From JBJXHG01 sp046160865 (GTDB taxonomy: Bacteria; Planctomycetota; UBA1135; GCA-002686595): DNA of 64,000 bases. The stretch is from assembly GCA_046160865.1 (NCBI GenBank), contig JBJXHG010000094.1, forward strand, positions 36,872-100,871. Reading direction: 5' to 3'. The notes beneath the pieces were generated by a model. The model was given only the letters and a program-made list of their open reading frames with translations. It did no database searches and was not told where the DNA came from. Numbering within the stretch: the first letter of the stretch is position 1; each line of letters opens with the position of its first letter. The position numbers and the translations under genes are program-made. Positions 8,609-17,595 of this stretch are shown here, one piece after another.

Positions 8609-10834
8609 TCACGGCCAATCGATCGCGAGCGCGTTGCTGAGGTTCGTCGTCGCCGCGCTGCAGAAATTCGCCGCCGCGTTGCGGTAGAAGAGTTGGTAGT
8701 GCGCGGTCGCGCCTGCGGCTTGTGCGGTCGCGACCGACACCGGCACCGTCTGCACATCGTTCGGATAAGTCCAGATGCCGAGCGGCGCTCCGTTCGTGCC
8801 CGCGTTGTGGCCGCCGAAGCGCACGAGGTCGCCGCTCACACAGCGCACGCCGTCGCCGGACGCGATGCCGGCCGCCGTCGTCGCGTTGCCTTTGATCAGG
8901 AACGCGAAGCCCGAGTACACGGCCGCGACGTCGCCGGTGAACGTGAGCGTGTCCGGCGTGAGCGTTCCGTTCGCCGAAAGGTGCGCGCCGTCGAGGCTGA
9001 ACGAGTTCGCGCAGCCGTGACCGGGTGCGCCGGACGGATTCGGCACGACGTTCGGCGGCGCGCACGGGCACGGAGTCGCGAGCGAGCCATCGCCGAAGCA
9101 GTAGGCGACGGACGTGACTCCGTTCACGACGAAGTCGAGGAACGGCGTGCTGCCGGTGTTGCCGTGCTCGTCGGTCGACACGGCGCGGTACGCGATCGTG
9201 CCGGCGAGCTCGCCCGGGATCTCGCCGCGGAACACTTGGCCTTGCGAGCTGCGCATCGGGAACGTGAGCGTCGGCCCTCCGTTCACTTGCACCTCGAGGC
9301 GCGTGTCGGCGTACCAAGTCGTGTAGTAACTCGCGTTGTCGTACACCTGCACGCGCACGACGGTCGGCGCCGGACCGGCGGCGCGATCGGGTGCTTGCTC
9401 CAATCGATGGAGCCGCGGCGCGAAGGTGTCGTCCGCGGTCGTGACATTCAGCGAGAGCGCATTGGCACCTCCTCCGTCGCGCGCCGACATGGCGTCCGTG
9501 TCGCCGTCGTCGTCGATATCGGCCGTGTCCGCGTCGAGCGAGCCGCTGCCGAGCGACAAACCCGGCACGAGCGTCCAGCCTCCGCTCCCGTTCGTGTTCT
9601 GGAAGACGTGGTCGGGGCCGCCGAACGCGGCGATGAAGAGGTCGAGATCGCCGTCGTTCTCGTAGTCGAAGAAGTCGCCTTCGTTGTCGTCGTTGCCGGA
9701 GTTCGGGATGGTGAACGTGCAGCAGTACGTTCCGTCGCCGTCGTTCAGGAACGTGCCGTCACTGAACCCGAGCCAGTTGAGCCCGTAGACGTCGAGGTCG
9801 CCATCGTCGTCGAAGTCACCGAGCTCCTGCGCGTAGTGCCCGCCGCCGAACGCGTAGTTGGGCGGGAAGGTCGCTGCTGCGACGTCGCGAAACGCGGTCA
9901 GCACACCGCCGTTCTCCTCCAAGAGGTTGCGGAACATGCGCGGCAGCTCGCCGCGCGAGCCGTGCAGGAGATCGAGGTCGAGATCGCCGTCGACGTCGCC
10001 GATCTCGATGTCGAGCGCCGTCATCGCGATGTCGCAGCGCGAGCCATCCGACACCGTCGTGTTGCTCTGGTGCGTCCCGGAGCACCACAGCCCCGGGCTC
10101 CCGTTCGTGATCTGCGACGTCGTGAGCTGGAATCCCGACGGGTTGAACTCCGCGAAATGACCGCTGCCGTCGTTCAGGAACATGCGCGTCGGCACTTGGC
10201 CGCCGAACGCACCGCCGTACGTCGAGTGCACGAGGTCGAGGTCGCCGTCGTTGTCGAGGTCGCCGAAGTCGCAGTCGCACGACCAATCGATAAAGCCGCC
10301 ACCTGCGAGCACCGCAATCGAGGGCACGGAGGATCCCGCGCCGCCGAGCCCGATCCAGCGCGCTGCGGTCTCGTCGACGTAGAACCCGGACGTCGCCGGG
10401 GCCGGACCGTTGTTGCGCCACCAGCGGTTCGTCTGCGGAAAGATCTGCGACGTGTTCGAGACGGAGATGTCGGCGTCGGAATCCGCGTCGAAGTCGACGA
10501 ACTCGATGTCCCGACTCTGGTCGAGGATCACCGGACAGCGCGTCGCCGTCTCGTCGGCGAAGAACCCGATCGTGCCGCTCTGCGCGTGGCCGAGATTGAT
10601 CCAGATCCGGTTCTGGTCCTGGTCCGAGTCGCCACCGTCGGCGAACGCTGCATCCCAGTCGCCGTCGAGATCGACGTCGGCGAAGTCGACGTTCTCGGTG
10701 CTCGAGTTGTTGAACGGATTGCCCTGCGGGATCTGGCCGGGCGCGCCGACGAGCTGTGCGCGCGCGTTGCCGATGAACAGCGCCGAAGCGGATGCCGCTG
10801 CGAGCGCGACGCGATGGAAGCGCGGAACCGACAT
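8609..10834 (-). CDS. Secreted FG-GAP/VCBS-repeat protein with CFGD-type C-terminal domain
   Basis: 741 residues from ATG 10834, which has GAGGAG six bases upstream; in-frame codons further upstream have no homology. A signal peptide ends NARAQ (cleavage after A-x-A). The middle carries many calcium-binding FG-GAP-like units of the form DLDNDGDLDLV, DVDGDLDLDLL, DFDDDGDLDVYG, which suggest an extracellular beta-propeller. From about residue 575 a cysteine-rich segment (YCFGDGSLATPCPCAP) opens a C-terminal domain ending YQLFYRNAAANFCSAATTN...W. The same C-terminal domain is found in the genes at 52423-53604 and 53776-54870 and as a fragment at 48536-48649. Location is predicted extracellular or outer surface. 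The C-terminal domain has no name I recognise. Confidence 0.88.
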   Translation of the reverse strand: MSVPRFHRVALAAASASALFIGNARAQLVGAPGQIPQGNPFNNSSTENVDFADVDLDGDWDAAFADGGDSDQDQNRIWINLGHAQSGTIGFFADETATRCPVILDQSRDIEFVDFDADSDADISVSNTSQIFPQTNRWWRNNGPAPATSGFYVDETAARWIGLGGAGSSVPSIAVLAGGGFIDWSCDCDFGDLDNDGDLDLVHSTYGGAFGGQVPTRMFLNDGSGHFAEFNPSGFQLTTSQITNGSPGLWCSGTHQSNTTVSDGSRCDIAMTALDIEIGDVDGDLDLDLLHGSRGELPRMFRNLLEENGGVLTAFRDVAAATFPPNYAFGGGHYAQELGDFDDDGDLDVYGLNWLGFSDGTFLNDGDGTYCCTFTIPNSGNDDNEGDFFDYENDGDLDLFIAAFGGPDHVFQNTNGSGGWTLVPGLSLGSGSLDADTADIDDDGDTDAMSARDGGGANALSLNVTTADDTFAPRLHRLEQAPDRAAGPAPTVVRVQVYDNASYYTTWYADTRLEVQVNGGPTLTFPMRSSQGQVFRGEIPGELAGTIAYRAVSTDEHGNTGSTPFLDFVVNGVTSVAYCFGDGSLATPCPCAPPNVVPNPSGAPGHGCANSFSLDGAHLSANGTLTPDTLTFTGDVAAVYSGFAFLIKGNATTAAGIASGDGVRCVSGDLVRFGGHNAGTNGAPLGIWTYPNDVQTVPVSVATAQAAGATAHYQLFYRNAAANFCSAATTNLSNALAIDWP

Positions 10835-10975
10835 GGATTGCTCCTCAGGAACCCAGACTTGCGGAGCGCGCGCCGGCGGCGAAGTGCGGGGACGGAACGC
10901 GGCGATCGCGGCGCTCACTATAGCGGCGATCCGCGGTCACGACCGGCTGCTCGCAACGAGCGAACGCACGACGCA

Positions 10976-11006
10976 CCCGCAGCAGGACGTGGTGAGAAGT
11001 GCGGGC
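10976..11006. repeat. Palindromic repeat, solo arm B2
   Basis: One arm of family B (GCAGGACGTGGTGAGAAGTGC) just downstream of the glycosyltransferase stop at 11015 on the minus strand. The flanking CCCGCA and TGCGGG can pair to give a short hairpin closing the arm. The other arm of a long palindrome is not visible within 150 bp. Confidence 0.6.
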
Positions 11007-11014
11007 CAGCGGAG

Positions 11015-12025
11015 TCACGCCGCGCGGCGTGTTTCGCTCGACTCGGTGCGTGTGCGATCGCGTCCGTGCGGCGTGCGAGCGCATCCGTAGCGCAGGAAGT
11101 CCGCGACCAAGTGCGGCGGATCGTCGACGGGGCGGCGGCGCACGAACCCGATCGCGCGGCGCAGGAGCGTGCCCGCGAGCCAGGCGAGACTCGCGATCGC
11201 GCAGTACGTAGGGCCGTAGTTCTTGACGAAGTAGCGGCGCCGCGAGTCGAACCAGTAACGCGGACGCCGCTTCGGCGGCTCGTGACGGTTGGTGACGCCC
11301 GTGCTCTGGCCAACGAGGTGCACGACGCGGCTCTCGGGCACGAACCAGCACGGCCAGCCCGCGCGCGCTGCGCGCAGCGTGAAGTCGAGCTCCTCGTAAT
11401 AAAGGAAGTACTCCTCGTCCATGAGCCCGACGTCGTCGAAGACCGCGCGCCGCACGATCATGCTCGCGCCCGACACCCAATCGATCGGGTGCGCGTGGTC
11501 GACGAGCGGCGGCGCGATCTTGTAGCGCGCGAGCACGCGCGACACGGCGCCGATCTGCAGCGTGTGCTCGAGCTCGCCCGGGATCGAGAGGAAACGGAAA
11601 CGGCAGTGCTGCGGCGTGCCGTCGGGATCTTCGAGCCGACTGCCGGCGATGCCGACGTCCGCGTGCGCGTCCATGAAAGCGAGCAGCGCGCGCAACGCGC
11701 CGGGACGCACCACCGTGTCGGGGTTCAGGAACAGCACGTACTCGGGCCGGTCGACGGCTGCGTGGTCGAGGAAGCGCTCGGTCGCGCGATTGTTGCCGTA
11801 CGAGAACCCGCCGTTCGCCGGCAGCGCGAGCACGCGCGCCCACGCACCGAAGCCGTGCTCCGCGATCGTGCGCTCCAAGAGCTCGACGGAGCCGTCGCCC
11901 GACGCGTTGTCCGCGACGACGGCGAGAGCACCGGGTAGCTCGGCCATCTCGCTCGCGAGGGAGCGCAAGCAATCGGCGACGAGTGCGCCCGTGCGGTAGT
12001 TGACGATCGCGATCAGGAGGCGCAT
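11015..12025 (-). CDS. Glycosyltransferase family 2 (rhamnosyltransferase-like)
   Basis: 336 residues with a GT-A fold. It begins RLLIAIVNYRTGALVADCLRSL, has the nucleotide-binding ADNASGDGSVE segment and a DxD-like FLNPDTVV near residue 100, and the acceptor-side segment DEEYFLYYEELDFTLRA typical of WbbL/rhamnosyltransferase-like enzymes. It would add a sugar to the lipid-linked repeat unit at the cytoplasmic face. The start at 12025 lies 4 bp after the stop of the Wzy-like gene, so the two are co-transcribed. Donor sugar cannot be stated. Confidence 0.9.
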   Translation of the reverse strand: MRLLIAIVNYRTGALVADCLRSLASEMAELPGALAVVADNASGDGSVELLERTIAEHGFGAWARVLALPANGGFSYGNNRATERFLDHAAVDRPEYVLFLNPDTVVRPGALRALLAFMDAHADVGIAGSRLEDPDGTPQHCRFRFLSIPGELEHTLQIGAVSRVLARYKIAPPLVDHAHPIDWVSGASMIVRRAVFDDVGLMDEEYFLYYEELDFTLRAARAGWPCWFVPESRVVHLVGQSTGVTNRHEPPKRRPRYWFDSRRRYFVKNYGPTYCAIASLAWLAGTLLRRAIGFVRRRPVDDPPHLVADFLRYGCARTPHGRDRTRTESSETRRAA

Positions 12026-12029
12026 GCGA

Positions 12030-13418
12030 TCAGCTCGAGGTGTAGACGCGCGCGGCCACGAGCGCGTGCGGACGGCGTGAGCTCGCGTGCGGCGCGCGTG
12101 CGCGGCGGCGAGCCGGTGCGAGCGCGAGCCCGGCGAGGCTGCCGAGCGCGAGGAAGTAGATCGGGTTGACGAGCGCGTTCATCAAGCAATCGATCCAGTA
12201 GAGTCCGGCGATCGCGCACAGCGCCGCCGCGGGCGCCAGTTCGCGACGGTGCCAAGTCCGCGGCGGATGCGCGCGCGCGAACGCGACGAGCGGCACGAGG
12301 AACGTGCCCATGTACGCGGCGAGACCGACGAGCCCGTACATGCCGAGCACGAGGATCCAGAGTCCGTCGACGACGATCAGGTTCTGCGACGGGTCCTCGG
12401 GATTCTCGCGGATCATGCTGCGGCCGAATCCGCCCCAGCCGAGGAGCGGTTGCTCGAGTGCGCGCGCGGAGAGCAAGTTCTCGTTGTGGATGCGGAACTC
12501 GACCGACTCCGCGCGCTCGGCACCGAACGTCTGCGCGAACTCGATCGCCTCCTGTGCGTCCCACACGCCGGTGCCGCGAATGGCGACGTAGGCGATCGGC
12601 ACGCAGATCACCAGCACGAACGGGATCTGCGTGCGGAAGCGGATCGTCGCCCACAGGATCGCGACACCGGCGGCGAGCAGGATCAGCGCACCGGTCGAGC
12701 GGCACAGCACGGTCGTCGCGAGCAACGCGAGCAAGAGCGGTGCGAGCGGGATGCCGCGCACGGCTCGCAGCGCGCGCGCGCGCCACAGCGCGAGGCCGCA
12801 CAGGCAGGCCGCGCTCATCCACAGACCGACCATGAGCCCGTGATTCATGAACACCATCGGGCGATAGCCGCTGTAACGCACGGTCTGAATGAAGTCGTGC
12901 TGGTGGAATCCGTACACCCAGCGGTGGAGTTGCGGGCTCATTCGGATCTCGATCAAGCAGAGCGGCACGTACACGAGCCCGGCGACGAAGATTCCGGTCG
13001 CGAGCAGGCGCTGGCGCTGCACATCGGCGAAGTACATGCGCCCCGTCATGTACGGCAAGCCGTACATGACGGTCTGCTGCAGCGTGGACGAGACCCCGTT
13101 GTACGCGCCGAGATCGTTCGCGATCGAAGTGAAGAACGGCACTGCGCAGAAGCACGCGATCGGCACGTCGACGAGGTGCGGTCGCACGCGCGCGAAGCGG
13201 GTCGAATCGAACAGGATCGTGCCGAGTGCGACGCCGATGTGGATCGTCGCGGACTTGCTGAAGTCCGAGTAACCCGGCAGATCGAACGTGGCGACGGGCA
13301 GGAAGAGCTGTCCGAGCAGGTACAGCCACAGCACGGTCTTCACCCCGGGTCGGAGCGCGAGCGCGAGGCATGCGAAGGGGACGAAGCCGAAGATCGCGAG
13401 GGGGACGAGGAAGCTCAT
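12030..13418 (-). CDS. O-antigen ligase/polymerase-like membrane protein (Wzy-type)
   Basis: 462 residues with about 11 hydrophobic helices, starting at ATG 13418 (SFLVPLAIFGFVPFACLAL). A large periplasmic loop near residues 290-320 contains the segment FRIHNENLLSARALEQPLLGWG, split here; the pattern of a charged loop followed by PLLGWGGFG is usual in the O-antigen ligase/Wzy superfamily. It would polymerise repeat units delivered by the flippase. It forms a two-gene unit with the glycosyltransferase at 11015-12025. Ligase or polymerase activity cannot be distinguished from sequence; polymerase is favoured because the locus has a flippase and an initiating transferase. Confidence 0.82.
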   Translation of the reverse strand: MSFLVPLAIFGFVPFACLALALRPGVKTVLWLYLLGQLFLPVATFDLPGYSDFSKSATIHIGVALGTILFDSTRFARVRPHLVDVPIACFCAVPFFTSIANDLGAYNGVSSTLQQTVMYGLPYMTGRMYFADVQRQRLLATGIFVAGLVYVPLCLIEIRMSPQLHRWVYGFHQHDFIQTVRYSGYRPMVFMNHGLMVGLWMSAACLCGLALWRARALRAVRGIPLAPLLLALLATTVLCRSTGALILLAAGVAILWATIRFRTQIPFVLVICVPIAYVAIRGTGVWDAQEAIEFAQTFGAERAESVEFRIHNENLLSARALEQPLLGWGGFGRSMIRENPEDPSQNLIVVDGLWILVLGMYGLVGLAAYMGTFLVPLVAFARAHPPRTWHRRELAPAAALCAIAGLYWIDCLMNALVNPIYFLALGSLAGLALAPARRRARAPHASSRRPHALVAARVYTSS

Positions 13419-13833
13419 CCGGACGCTCGCGGCCGCCGGCGACCGGAGCGCGACATGGCCGCGGGCTCGGGCGTCTGGAGCGCGCCGATCTCGTCTTCAC
13501 AGAGCGCGCGCGGCCGTGAGCTCGCGCGACTCGACGCGAAGTCGGGCGAGAACCGCACGACTCGTCGAGATTCGACGATCGGCGTCTGGACCTCCGTGCG
13601 AGCGCCGATCTGCCGCCCGCGCCCTCTCCTCGATGCGCGCGTCATGGTGGACTCACCCGCCATCGGATGCGCGCGACCGAGGTCTTGAGCCTTGCTTTCT
13701 GGAACTCGCCCGACAAGACTCCGCATCCCCAAAGGCAGAGGCTTGTCCAGAGTTGGCTCAAGCGTTTAGGATGTTGCATCCGAAAACGCGCGGCAGAGAA
13801 GAGTCGACTGGGATAACCAGCGATAGGAGGGGA
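13419..13833. other. Divergent intergenic region
   Basis: 415 bp between the Wzy-like gene (minus) and the secreted protein gene (plus). An arginine-rich minus-strand ORF (up to 13732) stops with an ATGA overlap on the Wzy start, but it has no recognisable family and no ribosome site, so it is not called. The right part holds a possible promoter for the plus-strand gene. Confidence 0.6.
13743..13772 (+). promoter_or_regulatory. Possible sigma-70 promoter of the secreted GH-like gene
   Basis: TTGTCC at 13743-13748 and TAGGAT at 13767-13772 are separated by 18 bp and lie about 60 bp before the start codon at 13834. The surrounding stretch is less GC-rich than its neighbours. Matches to consensus are only partial, so this is a weak call. 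Confidence 0.3.
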
Positions 13834-16101
13834 ATGATGCCTCGAGAAGAGTCGTGGCCGGGAGTCCGGCCGCACACAGGGCAGGTATTGGCAATGCTGA
13901 CCGCCGTAATCGCGTGTCTCGTCGCCGTTGCAACGACTGCACCGATCGCCGTCGCGCGCGAGTTCACACGCGCTGGCTTCGTCGTGCTGCAGTCGTCCGA
14001 GTTCGAGACCGCCGGCACGATCGGCGGCCCGTTTCCCGGGCGCGAGCGGACCTACACCGTCGAGAACCTGACCGACCAGGCGATCACGTGGTCGGCGTTC
14101 GCCGACGTCGATTGGATCGAGTTCTCGGTTGGCGGCGGCGACCTCGAGCCGGGCGAGAGCACGACGGTCGTCGCTGCGCTCGATCCGCACGCGGTGAACG
14201 CGCTGCCGGAAGGCGACTATGCGGCGCGCCTCGTGTTCCGCGACATGACCACGGAGGACTTCGAGCAACGCGAGATCCTCTGCCGCGTGCGCGTCGAGGC
14301 GCCGCAGCCAGGTCTGCGCGTCAGTCCCGGCGACGACTTCGACGTCTCGCTGCGAGTCGGCGATCCGTTCCTGCCCGACGTGCGCACGTACACGCTCGCG
14401 AACACGGCGGACACGCCGCTCGCCTGGAGCGCGGCCGCGAACGCGGAGTGGGTCGAGATCTCGACGACGAGCGGGGAGCTCTTGCCCGGCGAATCGGTCG
14501 AAGTGGCCGTCCGCACGAGTCGCGCGCGCGTCGCGGAGCTCGGCGTCGGTGCGTACGGCGCCGAGGTCTCCTTCACGAACCACACCACCGGCGTCGGTAG
14601 CACGGCACGCGGCTGCAACCTCGCGCTCGCGGCGTCGTCCGCGCTCGGCATCAACTTGATGAAGGTCGTGGACTGGTCGGCCGAGATCCCGTTCAAGGAC
14701 GCGTTCAAGGAAGCGCGCGGCTGGATTTCGCACGGCCCGAACTACGTCTGGGATTCGGGCGTGCCGATCGACACCGATGCGATGGGTTGGGTGCGGCGCC
14801 TGCAGCCGGGGCAGCAAGCCGGCACGCTGATGTTCAACGGCATCAAGGGCCACTACCCCTCGGGCACGTACACGGTGCTGTGGGACGGGAACGGCACGGT
14901 CACTGCCGATCACGACGCCGTCGTCACCAGCCAGCAAGCGGGACGCCTCACGCTGTCCGTCGCGAATCCGAGCGACGGCGGCATCCACCTGAAGATCACC
15001 GCCACGGACCCGGCCAACTACGTCCGCAACATCAAGGTGATCATGCCTGGCCAACTGTCGACGTACGCGACGCAGCCGTTCCATCCGGTCTTCACGGACC
15101 TGATCGACGACTTCGGCGTGCTGCGCTTCATGGATTGGGGCCTCACGAACAACTCGCCGGTCGTGAACTGGGCGGACCGCACGACGCCGAGCCATGCGTT
15201 CCAGTCGCGCTCACAAGGCGTGGCCCCGGAGCTGATGATCCAGCTCGCGAACTACACGAAGTGCGATCCGTGGATCTGCATCCCGCACCGCGCGAGCGAC
15301 GACTACGTGACGCAGCTCGCGACACTCGTGCGCAACACGCTCGACCCGGCGCGGAAGGTGTACGTCGAGTACAGCAACGAGGTCTGGAACAGCGGCTTCA
15401 GCCAGTCGCAGTACGCGCAACAGCAGGGGCTCGCGCTCGGCTTGTCGTCGAACCCGTTCCAAGCGCAGCTGCGCTTCTACTCGAAGCGCTCCGTCGAGGT
15501 CTTCCAGATCTTCCGCACGGTGTTCGGCACGCAGCAATCGCGCGTCGTCCGCGTGCTCGCCGGTCAAGCGGCCAACCCGTGGACCGGTCAGACGATCATG
15601 GATTGGAACAACGCCTACTCGAACGCGGACCTGTACGCCGTCGCGCCGTACTTCGGCGGCTCGTTCGGCAACGCGTCGACGCAGGCACAAGTCGTGACGT
15701 GGTCGCTGACCCGCTTGTTCGACGAGATGCACGCGAACATGGTGAGCATGATGAACACGAACGCGCAGAACGTGACGTCCGCCAATCAGCGCGGTCTGCG
15801 TCTGATCGCGTACGAAGGCGGTCAGCACCTCGTCGGCATCCAGGGCGCCGAGAACAACGCGGCGCTGGCGAACCTCTTCATCGCTGCGAACCGCGATCCG
15901 CGCATGCGGGCGCTGTACACGGACTATCTGACGCGCTGGAAAAACCAGGGCGGTCAGATGTTCGCGGTATTCAACTGCGTCGACGCGTACACGAAGTGGG
16001 GTAGCTGGGGCATGCTCGAGTTCATGGACGCGAACCGCATCCGCTCGCACAAGTACCAGGCGATCCTGCAGTTCATGACCGTCAACCCGATCTGGTGGTG
16101 A
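13834..16101 (+). CDS. Secreted glycoside-hydrolase-like protein with two BACON-like repeats
   Basis: 755 residues. AGGAGG at 13825-13830 precedes two adjacent ATGs at 13834 and 13837; the second has the better spacing. A hydrophobic segment to about residue 48 ends PIAVA and is a probable signal peptide. Two Ig-like repeats follow (about 55-160 and 165-260), each with a WxxxxxxxWIEFS or WVEIS core, an L-x-PGES turn and a closing strand, resembling BACON domains. The remaining 490 residues start GINLMKVVDWSAEIPFKDAF and include YVEYSNEVWNSGF, a signature of a family of secreted TIM-barrel-like proteins related to glycoside hydrolases; the Asn-Glu pair is the likely catalytic acid. It sits inside the exopolysaccharide locus and may trim or bind the polymer. 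The enzyme class is an inference. Confidence 0.75.
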   Translation: MMPREESWPGVRPHTGQVLAMLTAVIACLVAVATTAPIAVAREFTRAGFVVLQSSEFETAGTIGGPFPGRERTYTVENLTDQAITWSAFADVDWIEFSVGGGDLEPGESTTVVAALDPHAVNALPEGDYAARLVFRDMTTEDFEQREILCRVRVEAPQPGLRVSPGDDFDVSLRVGDPFLPDVRTYTLANTADTPLAWSAAANAEWVEISTTSGELLPGESVEVAVRTSRARVAELGVGAYGAEVSFTNHTTGVGSTARGCNLALAASSALGINLMKVVDWSAEIPFKDAFKEARGWISHGPNYVWDSGVPIDTDAMGWVRRLQPGQQAGTLMFNGIKGHYPSGTYTVLWDGNGTVTADHDAVVTSQQAGRLTLSVANPSDGGIHLKITATDPANYVRNIKVIMPGQLSTYATQPFHPVFTDLIDDFGVLRFMDWGLTNNSPVVNWADRTTPSHAFQSRSQGVAPELMIQLANYTKCDPWICIPHRASDDYVTQLATLVRNTLDPARKVYVEYSNEVWNSGFSQSQYAQQQGLALGLSSNPFQAQLRFYSKRSVEVFQIFRTVFGTQQSRVVRVLAGQAANPWTGQTIMDWNNAYSNADLYAVAPYFGGSFGNASTQAQVVTWSLTRLFDEMHANMVSMMNTNAQNVTSANQRGLRLIAYEGGQHLVGIQGAENNAALANLFIAANRDPRMRALYTDYLTRWKNQGGQMFAVFNCVDAYTKWGSWGMLEFMDANRIRSHKYQAILQFMTVNPIWW

Positions 16102-16151
16102 GCGCGTTCCGCGGGCGGCGGACGTGACGAAGAGCGCCTTTCAGGGTGAAC

Positions 16152-16183
16152 CGCCTCGGCGAAGGCTGCGACGAGCCGAGGCG
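16152..16183 (+). terminator. Possible hairpin terminator after the secreted GH-like gene
   Basis: CGCCTCGGC (16152-16160) pairs perfectly with GCCGAGGCG (16175-16183) across a 14-nt loop, 50 bp after the stop at 16101. No T-tract follows, so termination by it is uncertain. Confidence 0.3.
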
Positions 16184-16302
16184 AGCAAGACGGGCCGACG
16201 ATGCGTATTGCGCCGCAATACTCAGAGGAGGCGCAACGCCGCGAGCCCGGGTCGGCGCGGCCTGCGACGGGGCGGGGCATTCTGAAAGGTGCTCGAAGAT
16301 CT

Positions 16303-16330
16303 GCGACCCGCTCGATCACGAGCGGGTCGC
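16303..16330 (-). terminator. Perfect hairpin over the stop codon of the GT4 gene
   Basis: GCGACCCGCTCG (16303-16314) and CGAGCGGGTCGC (16319-16330) form a perfect 12-bp stem whose tetraloop contains the TGA stop codon of the gene at 16316-17590. It may be a terminator without a U-tract or a transcript 3-prime stabiliser. Confidence 0.45.
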
Positions 16331-17590
16331 GGCATTTCGGAAGAGATCGGCCAGGCACCGTGCTTCCGTGCGCGAGTCGTGCTGCTCGCGCACTCGCGCC
16401 GCACCGGCGGCGCCCATCGCGACGAGCCTCTCGCGCGGTGTGGTGATCGCCTCGCGCATCGCACCGACGAGATCGTCGAGCGATCCCGCGGGCACGACCC
16501 ATCCGTCGACACCGGTTTCGACGAGCTCCGGAATGCCGGCGATGTACGTGCTGATCACCGGGCGGCCGAGCGCCAGGGATTCCATGAAAACGACGGGCAA
16601 GCCTTCGTCGAAGCTCGGCAGCACCATCGCCGTCGAGCTCTGGATCTGCGCGCACACGTCGCGCGTTCCCATCCAGCCGAGGATCCGCACGCGCTCCTCG
16701 AGTCCGAAGCGGCGCACGTGCTTTTCGACCGTCGGACGGAAGTCGCCGTCGCCGACGAGCGCGATCTCGAAGTCGTGCCCCTCTTCGGCGAGCACGTGCG
16801 CAGCTTCGACGAGCAGCACGTGGCCTTTCTCCGGGCTCAAGCGTGCGACGCACACGAAGCGCGTCCGCGACGGGAGCGGAGCCGGTTCGGCGGCCAGGAA
16901 GGTCTCGTCGACACCGCAGTGCACGAGGTGCATCTTCTTCCAGTTCTGCGGGCGCGCGTCGCGGAACATCTGGCTGCGGCCGTGGTGGCTGATCGCGATC
17001 AGGAATTCGCAGCGCTCGATCTTCTCCTGGAACTCACCGAACGGCGACAGCAGCGAGAGCTCCGGCCCGTGCACCGTGAAGCTGAACGACGGTCCGCCGA
17101 GCGCGTGGCACAGCGCGGCGACGGTGGCCGAGTTGGATCCGAAGTGCGCGTGCACGTGATCGATCTCCGCCTCGCGCAACCAACGCACGCACAGGCACGC
17201 CTCGGCGAGGTAGACGAGGTGATACGCGAGCCCGCGGTGCGAGCTCGCACCCATGCGTAACGCCGTGCGCAACGCGCTCGCGAAGCGAACTGGCCGCGCG
17301 ATCGCGGTCTTGAGTGCGTTCCACATGAGTACCGGCAGGCCGCCGGACAACACGACGCGCGTGCGCGCTCGCTCGGCGGCGTCCTCGGCGTTGACGAGCG
17401 GCTCGTTCACGGCGCGGATCGAGATGCGCTCGACGTCGATCCCGCAGGCCTCGACGCCCTTGATCTCGCGAAAGATCCAGGCGTGGCTGATCTTCGGGTA
17501 CTGATTGACGAGGTACGCGACCTTCAGCCGCCGTGCGCCGGACGATGCGGCGAGCGCGTGCTCGCGTGCGGGCTTCGTAGTGATGTTCAT
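16316..17590 (-). CDS. Glycosyltransferase family 4 (GT-B)
   Basis: 424 residues from ATG 17590. The N-terminal half has LKVAYLVNQYPKISHAWIFREI and VHAHFGSNSATVAALCHALG. The C-terminal half has the donor-binding segments CVARLSPEKGHVLLVEAA and the E-x7-E motif in SFDEGLPVVFMESLALGRPV. It resembles the exopolysaccharide GT4 enzymes that pick up a lipid-linked acceptor at the membrane. The start follows the stop of the upstream GT2 gene by 5 bp, so both are one transcription unit. A perfect hairpin covers its stop codon. Donor and linkage are unknown. Confidence 0.92.
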   Translation of the reverse strand: MNITTKPAREHALAASSGARRLKVAYLVNQYPKISHAWIFREIKGVEACGIDVERISIRAVNEPLVNAEDAAERARTRVVLSGGLPVLMWNALKTAIARPVRFASALRTALRMGASSHRGLAYHLVYLAEACLCVRWLREAEIDHVHAHFGSNSATVAALCHALGGPSFSFTVHGPELSLLSPFGEFQEKIERCEFLIAISHHGRSQMFRDARPQNWKKMHLVHCGVDETFLAAEPAPLPSRTRFVCVARLSPEKGHVLLVEAAHVLAEEGHDFEIALVGDGDFRPTVEKHVRRFGLEERVRILGWMGTRDVCAQIQSSTAMVLPSFDEGLPVVFMESLALGRPVISTYIAGIPELVETGVDGWVVPAGSLDDLVGAMREAITTPRERLVAMGAAGAARVREQHDSRTEARCLADLFRNAATRS

Positions 17591-17595
17591 GCGGG

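Noticed and set aside
8528..11938. Plus-strand frame of more than 1100 codons opposite the FG-GAP and GT2 genes
   Set aside because: High-GC codon use opens antisense frames. The product is arginine- and valine-rich with no domain, and the minus strand encodes well-recognised proteins.
13415..13732. Arginine-rich minus-strand ORF ending in an ATGA overlap with the Wzy-like start
   Set aside because: The overlap is attractive, but there is no ribosome site, no recognisable family, and composition is that of non-coding high-GC sequence.
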